From JAYVIQ01 sp043770215 (lineage in GTDB: Bacteria; Bacteroidota; Bacteroidia; Cytophagales; JAAEPT01), in assembly GCA_043770215.1 (NCBI GenBank), contig JAYVIQ010000045.1, positions 1 through 58,976 on the forward strand: a stretch of DNA of 58,976 bases, given 5' to 3'. How positions within the stretch are numbered: the stretch's first letter is position 1; each line of letters opens with the position of its first letter. Positions 53,414 to 58,976 of this stretch are shown here, piece by piece. Position numbers and translations under genes: made by a program. The notes beneath the pieces were generated by a model. That model had not been told where the DNA came from, did not search any database, and saw only the letters and a program-made list of their open reading frames with translations.

Positions 53414-54064
53414 ATGAAAAAGAAAATTATATTTCTAGGCACTTTGGCTTTTTTGCTTGCTTTCTCTTGCAAAAAAGATGAGCCTAAACCAGAGGAGAAA
53501 AAAGTGGAAACTCCGCCAGTAAAAAAAGATACCATTATACCCGTAAAATATATACAAGGTATAAGGTTGTATAATCAAGGTAATTCTGCAAGTAGCACTA
53601 CTAATTTTAGATTTTATGATATTACTACTGGCACATATTCTAATGATGTTACTAGCAATATAGATTTAGCTTATGTATATAAAAAATCTTCTACTTCTTT
53701 GCATATACTTGGTAGCTCAAAGTCTAGTTCAGTCAGAGGTTATTTTTTGGGTGTTGGTTCGTCAACAAATCAATCTCAAACAGATTTTTACAAAGTATCT
53801 TATAGTAACGTAGCAATATTTGATACCATTAAAGACTCTAAATCAGTTTCGAAACTTTTTAATAGCTATACACAATTGTCTGAATTAGATGGTGAGATAG
53901 GTAGTGATGGATTTGGCTGGGAAAACGAGCAAATACTCGCTTTTAGACTATCAAACAATGGAAAGCGTGGTTTTATAAAACTAACCTCAGACCCAACTGC
54001 ATTTCTTGAAGGAAGCGTTTTGGTAGGTGGTAGAATGGTTCTAGATATTAAAATGGAGCCTTGA
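53414..54064 (+). CDS. Third lipoprotein of the CDCL operon, unknown fold
   Basis: The 216-residue lipoprotein (LLAFSCKKDEPKPEEKK) shares its leader and proline-rich linker with the second gene (MKKK.., LGTLAF, CK..P.PE.KVE, P.KK) but differs after residue 40: IRLYNQGNSASSTTNFRFYD, SSKSSSVRGYFLGVGSS, and a C-terminal WENEQILAFRLSNNGKRGFIKLT. The beta-rich pattern suggests a beta-sandwich. The CKKDE start is a good match to the surface-localisation signal. It is the last gene before a strong terminator, so it belongs to the same transcript. The family is not recognised. Confidence 0.75.
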   Translation: MKKKIIFLGTLAFLLAFSCKKDEPKPEEKKVETPPVKKDTIIPVKYIQGIRLYNQGNSASSTTNFRFYDITTGTYSNDVTSNIDLAYVYKKSSTSLHILGSSKSSSVRGYFLGVGSSTNQSQTDFYKVSYSNVAIFDTIKDSKSVSKLFNSYTQLSELDGEIGSDGFGWENEQILAFRLSNNGKRGFIKLTSDPTAFLEGSVLVGGRMVLDIKMEP

Positions 54065-54082
54065 TACTAGCATAGTTTCTTA

Positions 54083-54121
54083 AAAAAAGCCAGTCAAATA
54101 GTATATAGACTGGCTTTTTTT
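54083..54121 (+). terminator. Strong bidirectional intrinsic terminator after the CDCL operon
   Basis: AAAAAAAGCCAGTC, a 12-base AT-rich loop, then GACTGGCTTTTTTT form a perfect 14-bp stem whose 3' side is the T-run. It starts 19 bases after the last operon stop and stands between convergent genes, so it can serve the Omp85-type gene on the other strand too. Confidence 0.92.
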
Positions 54122-54134
54122 ATGGGGCTAGAAA

Positions 54135-55559
54135 TTAAATCGCTTTTTCAAAACGCATATTAAAACCAAATTCTTTTAAGCTGTTCAGAGAGTACTCAAA
54201 CCGAATAACGGCATCATAATAACTTACAATATCTAACCCTAAACCTATACAAGAGCCTATTTTATTGGCAAGTGTGCTGTTTATTCTATAATCTTGGTTG
54301 CCAACATAGCCAATGTCTGTAAATAATTTTAGGTATACTGAATAAGGCACAGTTTCGAATTGTTTTACAGGCATCATTTTTTTTAATTTACTTGTAAAGG
54401 TTAAAATGCAATATTTAAGTTCGTTTCTATTTAGTGCAAAGTTTTGTCCATCAATAACATATGGCTGAAAACCTCTCACCAAATTCTCTCCATATCCTAA
54501 TCCGTATTGTAAGTTATACGGTTGGTATACAGGGGTGGAGGTCTTTAGGGTTAGTCTATGTGCTAAAAACAACTTTGGTTTTATTTCTACATATTTAGAA
54601 AAACTGATTCTAACCTCTGTCAATGCCAAAGATTTAAAAATACCTATGCCATTTTGAGTTATGGAGCCATTTATTTTATATCCTTTGGTAGGGTAGTAAT
54701 TTATGTTGGTTTTGTTGAGGTTAAATGAATAGGAAAATCTTAAAAAATTTTGTTTTTTTTCTTTATCTACAAAATAAAAAGAAGTGTTTTTTAGTACCTC
54801 ATTTGATATGGTGTAGGTGTGAAAACTAAGTCCAAAGTTGTGTGTTGCAAAAAATTTTTGGCGGTAATTAAAACTTATTTCAGAGAAAAATCTTTTTCTT
54901 AAAATATTTTCTGAATTTAGGTACATTAGTTTATTGTCTTTTTGGTTGTAAGCAATACTTTTGTTTGTGCTATAAGAAATTCCGTAGTTCATACCCAATG
55001 TTTTATTTTTGTTTATGTAAGGCAATTCATGAAAAATCTCATATTTTTTTGTAAAACCCGCTTGCAAAACTATTTTAAGTTTTTGGTTTCTACCTCTAAA
55101 ATTGTCGTGCTTAAAACGTAGTCCCCATTCTATTCTATTTATGTCACGGTTGCGTTGGTTCCACCATTCATTAAAATTTCTGTCTGCCAACTCAAAGATA
55201 GGGATAGGAAAAATATACCACCGCTCTTTTAATACTATATTTAATCTATAATTTATAGCATCTATAGGCGTTAGAAATAAATTTACCGTAACAAAAAGAT
55301 TGGTGTTGAAGATTTTGTTTTTGTTGATTAAACAAATATTGGCGGTATCTGCCACAGCCACAAAATCATTTTTATTTACATCTAATTCTCTTAAAATAAT
55401 GTTTGCATGCGTCTTTTTGTTTCCGGTTAGCTCTATAGATGTTATTTTTATAGAATCTAACTGAGAAAAACAAAGTTTACAAGCCAGTAAAAGAGATATA
55501 GTTAAGTAGCCTTTGATATCAAATAATTTAAACCTAAAGCTACTGTTTCTTCTTGTCAT
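54135..55559 (-). CDS. Omp85-superfamily outer-membrane protein with one POTRA
   Basis: The 474-residue protein has a signal peptide ending CKLCFSQ and one POTRA-like domain (residues about 36-110; ITSIELTGNKKTHANIILREL, FNTNLFVTVNLFL). It is followed by a surface-antigen/D15-type beta-barrel with alternating strands and the Omp85 loop-6 motif VRGFQPY. The end (FNMRFEKAI) has the aromatic/hydrophobic pattern of barrel termini. With one POTRA it is shorter than BamA and resembles the TamA- or BamA-like accessory translocons of Bacteroidota. Substrate unknown. It is downstream of tyrS by 20 bases, probably in one transcript. Confidence 0.85.
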   Translation of the reverse strand: MTRRNSSFRFKLFDIKGYLTISLLLACKLCFSQLDSIKITSIELTGNKKTHANIILRELDVNKNDFVAVADTANICLINKNKIFNTNLFVTVNLFLTPIDAINYRLNIVLKERWYIFPIPIFELADRNFNEWWNQRNRDINRIEWGLRFKHDNFRGRNQKLKIVLQAGFTKKYEIFHELPYINKNKTLGMNYGISYSTNKSIAYNQKDNKLMYLNSENILRKRFFSEISFNYRQKFFATHNFGLSFHTYTISNEVLKNTSFYFVDKEKKQNFLRFSYSFNLNKTNINYYPTKGYKINGSITQNGIGIFKSLALTEVRISFSKYVEIKPKLFLAHRLTLKTSTPVYQPYNLQYGLGYGENLVRGFQPYVIDGQNFALNRNELKYCILTFTSKLKKMMPVKQFETVPYSVYLKLFTDIGYVGNQDYRINSTLANKIGSCIGLGLDIVSYYDAVIRFEYSLNSLKEFGFNMRFEKAI

Positions 55560-55579
55560 TTAAGGGTTTATCTCTTTTT

Positions 55580-56863
55580 TTATTCTACCTCTATTAAGAA
55601 ATAATTTTTCTTTCCCTTTTGCACCAATACAAATCTGTCTTGCAATAGACTACAATTGACTGCATCATTGGCATCTGTTATTTTGGTTTTGTTTATGCTT
55701 ACAGCTCCAGACTGAATCATTTTTCTTGCATCTCCATTAGAGCTAAAAATTCCAGCTTCGGTTTTAGAATGAAGCAATTCTAAGTAGTTTTGGCAATTAT
55801 TATAGACTTCTTTTTGAATTTTTATATGCGGCACACCTTCAAAAACTTCTAAAATAAGTGCTGAGTTAAGTGTTTTTAATTCTTCGGTGGCATCTTTACT
55901 AAATAATATTTGAGAAGCTTTTAAGGCATTTTCATAATCTTCTTCTGAGTGCACTCGTATAGTAACTTCTTTTGCCAATTCTTGCTGCAAAAGGCGTAAA
56001 TGCGGTTCTTCTTTGTGTTTTGTTACAATGGTATCTATCTCATCTTTAGATTTTAATGTAAAAATCTTAATGTAGTTCTCGCAGTCTACATCAGATGAGT
56101 TTATCCAATATTGGTAAAATTTATATGGCGATGTTTTAGCAGGATCTAACCAAATGTTACCACCCTCTGTTTTGCCAAACTTGGTGCCATCAGCTTTTTT
56201 AATTAAAGGTGTCGTAATAGCAAATGCCTCGCCACCAGTCATTCTACGGATAAGTTCTGTGCCTGTAGTTATGTTGCCCCATTGGTCTGACCCACCCAGT
56301 TGTATAGAGCAATCTTCGTTTTTGTACAAGTGGTAAAAATCATAGCCTTGCACCAATTGGTAAGAAAACTCTGTAAAAGACATGCCTGTTTCTAACCTAG
56401 ATTTTACAGAGTCTTTTGCCATCATGTAGTTTACAGAAATATGTTTGCCCACATCTCTAATAAAGTCTAAAAAACTAAAATCTTTAAACCAATCGTAGTT
56501 GTTGACCATTTTGGCTGAGTTTGCACCACAGTCAAAGTCTAAAAATTTTTCGAGTTGTGTTTTTACACAGTTTAGATTGTGCTGTAACACATCTGCAGAG
56601 AGTAAATTTCTTTCTTTAGATTTGCCAGATGGGTCCCCAACCATTCCAGTTGCTCCCCCTACCAACGCTAGCGGTCTGTGACCAGCTTTTTGCAAATGCA
56701 CTAAAATCATTATTTGCACCAAACTACCAATATGTAGAGAGTCGGCTGTAGGGTCAAAGCCAATATATGCGCTACAAACACCAGATGCTAACTTTTTATC
56801 TATACCGGGCATGCTATCATGTATCATGCCTCTCCAACGTAATTCATTTAAGAAATCTATCAT
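55580..56863 (-). CDS. tyrS: Tyrosyl-tRNA synthetase
   Basis: The ATG at 56861-56863 (MIDFLNELRWRGMIHDSMPG) is the conserved start; an ATG seven codons upstream (56884) lies inside the terminal repeat of the adjacent mobile element and is rejected. The 427-residue class I synthetase has the HIGH-equivalent DSLHIGSLVQIM, the tyrosine site YQLVQGYDFYHLY and LGGSDQWGNITTG, the KMSKS-equivalent KFGKTEGGN, and a C-terminal S4 RNA-binding domain (ARKMIQSGAVSINKTKI). It charges tRNA-Tyr. A mobile element inserted three bases upstream of this start separates the gene from its former 5' region. Confidence 0.96.
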   Translation of the reverse strand: MIDFLNELRWRGMIHDSMPGIDKKLASGVCSAYIGFDPTADSLHIGSLVQIMILVHLQKAGHRPLALVGGATGMVGDPSGKSKERNLLSADVLQHNLNCVKTQLEKFLDFDCGANSAKMVNNYDWFKDFSFLDFIRDVGKHISVNYMMAKDSVKSRLETGMSFTEFSYQLVQGYDFYHLYKNEDCSIQLGGSDQWGNITTGTELIRRMTGGEAFAITTPLIKKADGTKFGKTEGGNIWLDPAKTSPYKFYQYWINSSDVDCENYIKIFTLKSKDEIDTIVTKHKEEPHLRLLQQELAKEVTIRVHSEEDYENALKASQILFSKDATEELKTLNSALILEVFEGVPHIKIQKEVYNNCQNYLELLHSKTEAGIFSSNGDARKMIQSGAVSINKTKITDANDAVNCSLLQDRFVLVQKGKKNYFLIEVE

Positions 56864-57153
56864 TTTATTTATTTTTGTGAACATCTGCTTTTCTTATCAA
56901 ACGATTTTCTCTTTGCGAAAAGGATCGCAATGGAGCTCTTTTTTGGCTTTTTCTGCCAAAAAAAGCGGGAATGAAGAGCCTGACCCGATAGGGTTTCGCC
57001 CAAAATATATCCTACATTAGAGTATTGCGGAAGTAGGGATTTTAATGCCAGTAACTACCAACTTACCACAAAACTATAAAATGAGAGCGAAAGCTGAATA
57101 ACCAGCTTACGTCCCCATTTAGTCAATACAATTTGTGTTGGATGTGCTTTTTT

Positions 57154-57597
57154 TTATTTACATGGTAATGCTTTTTTGTAATCTATGTCAGTAAAAGTAT
57201 AAGTAAATTTATAATTTCTATCACCTATTTTTTCACTTTTGTAATTCTCAATTCCAGCTATGCCTTCCTTTGAAACTAGCAGGGTATCGCACATTTTTTT
57301 TCCATAAATAATTATTTGACCACCAGCGTAAGGTGCGACATAACTTTTTTCTGTTACTTCTTTAGACCCATCGCCCATTTGTTCGATTGTATAAGTATCT
57401 TTAGAATTAACAGTAAATATATAGGGTCCATTTTTAATCTCTATTAAAGAATCAGTATTATTAACATACACAAAAGTACCTTTTACTAAGTAATCTTTCT
57501 CTTCTTTACAACTGAAAATAGCATATATTGCTATTGCAAAAAGACTAGTTCCAAGCGTTAAACAACGCATCCAAGTTGTTTTCTGTTCGATTGTCAT
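57154..57597 (-). CDS. Lipoprotein inside the mobile element (147 aa)
   Basis: The ATG at 57595-57597 starts a leader with a hydrophobic segment and Cys (LFAIAIYAIFSCKEEKDY). The body reads LVKGTFVYVNNTDSLIEIKNG, YTIEQMGDGSKEVTEKSYVAP, GGQIIIYGKKMCDTLLV and ends FTDIDYKKALPCK. It is a small beta-rich lipoprotein of unknown family. It is paralogous to the next gene along its whole length, including 3' flanking sequence, so the pair arose by tandem duplication. It lies between the two halves of repeat copy 5. Confidence 0.75.
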   Translation of the reverse strand: MTIEQKTTWMRCLTLGTSLFAIAIYAIFSCKEEKDYLVKGTFVYVNNTDSLIEIKNGPYIFTVNSKDTYTIEQMGDGSKEVTEKSYVAPYAGGQIIIYGKKMCDTLLVSKEGIAGIENYKSEKIGDRNYKFTYTFTDIDYKKALPCK

Positions 57598-57620
57598 ATA
57601 TGTTTTGGATGTGCTTTTGT

Positions 57621-58022
57621 TTATTTACACGGTAATGCTTTTTTGTAATCTATGTCTGTAAAAGTGTATGCAAATTTATAATGCCTATTGCCTATTTTTT
57701 CGTTAATATAATTAGATATACCAATAATACCCTCTCCTGTACCTATCTTATTAGTTGTATCTAGTGTATCACATTTTGTACTAGAATATATAATAAGAGC
57801 TGAGGTCATTGGAGGCACGTAATTTTTTTCTGATACATCTTTAGGTCCTTCGCCACCTTGTTCAATGATGTGAGACTGACTTGGATTTATAGTAAAATCG
57901 TATACACCGCTTTTAACCTCAATCAATGAATCAGTATTATTTGTATAAACATAAGTTCCTTTAACAGCATATTCTATATCTTTTTTACAACTAGCTGTGA
58001 TTAACAGCGCAATTAGACTAAT
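57621..58022 (-). CDS. Paralogous lipoprotein with lost or non-standard start
   Basis: The frame is open from 58034 (after an in-frame TAG at 58035-58037) to the TAA at 57621. It encodes a leader LGISLIALLITASCKKDIEY, then AVKGTYVYTNNTDSLIEVKSG, SHIIEQGGEGPKDVSEKNYVPP and FTDIDYKKALPCK, clearly homologous to its neighbour. No ATG, GTG or TTG precedes the leader. An ATT at 58020-58022 is the only plausible start, giving 133 residues. The missing initiation region abuts the right end of the repeat, so the gene's 5' end was probably removed there. It may be translated weakly from ATT or be a recent pseudogene. Confidence 0.55.
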   Translation of the reverse strand: MSLIALLITASCKKDIEYAVKGTYVYTNNTDSLIEVKSGVYDFTINPSQSHIIEQGGEGPKDVSEKNYVPPMTSALIIYSSTKCDTLDTTNKIGTGEGIIGISNYINEKIGNRHYKFAYTFTDIDYKKALPCK

Positions 58023-58204
58023 CCCAAGCTTAGACTAATAAATTATTCTTTACAATAAAACGGATATTCAGATTTATTTTTACAAAAATAGACATCTATA
58101 TTAAATACCAAACGCATAGTTGATAAAAATATCTAATAAGTATCTAAAAATAGTTTAATTTAGTTGACTTTGGCATTAATAATAATTTATACGGCAAAAA
58201 ATTA

Positions 58205-58927
58205 ATGAAAGAAGCAATAGACATTTTAAAGCAGCTAAGCAACAAAAATTACCAACCAGTATATTTTTTGCAAGGAGAAGAAAGTTATTTTATAGATGAA
58301 ATTTCTGATTGGATAGAAAAAAATGTACTTTCAGAAGCTGACAAGGGGTTTAACCAAACCATTTTGTACGGAAAAGAAGTGGACATAAATATCATTTTAC
58401 AAAATGCTAGGAGGTTTCCTATGATGTCTGAAAAGCAAGTTGTAATTGTAAAAGAAGCGCAAGAAATAAAAGATTTGGGAAAAGAATCTGGACAAGAAGC
58501 CTTGTTAAAATACATAGAAAATCCGCTTACAAGTACCATTTTAGTTTTTGCACACAAACACAAGAAAATAGATGGTAGAATAGCATTAGGAAAGATGCTT
58601 GCCAAAAAAACAATTTTCTTAACCACTAAGCGTCTTTATGACAACCAAGTACCAGATTGGATAAATACGTTTGTACAATCCAAAGGCTATAAAATAAATG
58701 CCAAAGCGAGTAATTTGGTAGCTTCCTCTGTAGGGACTAATCTTGGCAATGTAGCCAATGAACTAAGCAAAATATTTATTAACCTAAAAAATGGTGAAGA
58801 AATAAATGAACTCCATGTAGAAAAAAACATAGGAGTTAGTAAAGATTACAATGTTTTTGAGCTTAATAATGCCATACTTACAAAACGTATTAAATATGTT
58901 AGAAACTACCACCACCAATGGACCTGA
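58205..58927 (+). CDS. holA: DNA polymerase III delta subunit HolA, 3' part disrupted
   Basis: The frame begins MKEAIDILKQLSNKNYQPVYFLQGEESYFIDEISD and continues with FNQTILYGKEVD, RRFPMMSEKQVVIVKEAQ, IFLTTKRLYDNQVPDWI and IGVSKDYNVFELNNAIL, typical of HolA, the clamp-loader subunit that opens the sliding clamp. After residue 225 the frame changes to an unrelated tail and stops at 58925-58927, about 100 residues short of family length. The expected continuation, ILKANKIIQYFDKN and so on, is found in the reverse complement of 58881-58968. The native gene therefore runs through an inverted segment and beyond the window. Confidence 0.9.
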   Translation: MKEAIDILKQLSNKNYQPVYFLQGEESYFIDEISDWIEKNVLSEADKGFNQTILYGKEVDINIILQNARRFPMMSEKQVVIVKEAQEIKDLGKESGQEALLKYIENPLTSTILVFAHKHKKIDGRIALGKMLAKKTIFLTTKRLYDNQVPDWINTFVQSKGYKINAKASNLVASSVGTNLGNVANELSKIFINLKNGEEINELHVEKNIGVSKDYNVFELNNAILTKRIKYVRNYHHQWT

Positions 58928-58976
58928 TTTTTGATTTTTATCAAAGTATTGAATGATTTTATTGGCTTTAAGTATG
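58873..58976. other. 88-bp segment inverted between CATACTTA / TAAGTATG repeats
   Basis: CATACTTA (58873-58880) and its exact reverse complement TAAGTATG (58969-58976) flank 88 bases. Flipping the interior restores one uninterrupted holA frame of about 35 codons: AILKANKIIQYFDKNQ, KSGPLVVVVSNIFNTFCKY, which follows the HolA family pattern, including the Lys after the FNxF motif that comes from the second repeat. The window ends on the last base of the right repeat. Confidence 0.85.

Larger units (their letters stand above)
56877..58071 (+). mobile_element. MITE-like element, copy 5, carrying two lipoprotein genes (1195 bp)
   Basis: The left part (56877-57008) starts GTGAACATCTGC and includes the core hairpin TTTTTTGGC ... 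GCCAAAAAAA and GACCCGATAGGGTTTCGCCC. The right part (about 58033-58071) reads ACTAATAAATT, TTTACAATAAAACGG and ends GGATATTCAG, matching the last 40 bases of the 170-bp copies. The split point coincides in both halves (after CCCAAAAT). Between them lie about 1,020 bases with two paralogous lipoprotein genes. The whole is flanked by a perfect 10-bp duplication ATTTATTTTT (56867-56876 and 58072-58081). The duplication is A/T only, so chance matching is less improbable than for mixed sequence, but its exact placement at both ends is convincing. Confidence 0.75.

Noticed and set aside
56864..56884. Upstream ATG of tyrS at 56884
   Set aside because: It lies within the terminal repeat of the inserted element; the conserved TyrS N-terminus begins at 56863.

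Overview
The window is a stretch of chromosome from a low-GC member of the Bacteroidota. The main indications are a type IX secretion (T9SS) PorV/PorU-type gene pair, a PorE-like OmpA protein, GSCFA, DUF4296 and KirBac genes, lipoproteins with an acidic/lysine stretch after the lipobox Cys (the surface-export signal of this phylum), a TAnnTTTG-type -7 promoter box, and few Shine-Dalgarno sequences. The exact order cannot be fixed from the sequence; the PorU2/PorV2-like pair leans towards Cytophagales-type lineages. No rRNA, tRNA, CRISPR array, transposase or phage gene was seen.

Layout. 1-6283: the 5' end of lon, a PorE-like envelope protein, hslV, a thioredoxin-like protein and a SulP anion transporter. 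6284-14253: a small HTH-like protein, then porV2-porU2-KirBac. 14311-20369 (minus): a three-gene unit of a giant YwqK/TraB-GumN protein, a cytoplasmic substrate-binding-fold protein and a methyltransferase. 20677-28904: DUF547 lipoprotein, TrmN6-like methyltransferase, small secreted protein, Pif1-like helicase behind a tail-specific protease, histidine kinase, yaaA. 29047-35882 (minus): priA, GSCFA, HEAT protein, DUF4296, mgtE and rsmA, divergent from an M17 aminopeptidase and pdxA. 38375-41285: a decay zone with a stop-riddled PH-like gene and a frameshifted nhaD remnant around a globin, next to intact nhaA. 41694-50710: GH5 cellulase, rlmF, ABC-F protein, lipoprotein, FAH hydrolase, M23 peptidase and the cysE-cysM pair. 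50946-54121: a three-gene operon headed by a cholesterol-dependent-cytolysin-like lipoprotein, ending in a strong terminator. 54135-58976: an Omp85-type protein, tyrS, two paralogous lipoproteins, and holA at the right edge.

Three things stand out. (1) A family of about 170-bp non-coding elements occurs five times. Each copy has near-identical inverted ends and a 10-bp target duplication (perfect in two copies, 9/10 in two, 8/10 in one), so it behaves as a MITE. The fifth copy is split by about 1 kb that carries the two lipoprotein genes, yet is still bounded by a perfect 10-bp duplication. It sits just upstream of tyrS, between it and the region facing holA. (2) The cytolysin-like operon encodes a pore-forming-fold surface lipoprotein and a second lipoprotein made only of its C-terminal domain, with a nearly identical DNA patch between them, plus a third lipoprotein that shares the leader. 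(3) holA breaks near its 3' end, and the missing codons lie in reverse complement in the last 88-bp segment between an 8-bp inverted repeat. This is either a real micro-inversion or a contig-end artefact.

All calls rest on reading the sequence and on remembered family motifs; no database search was run.
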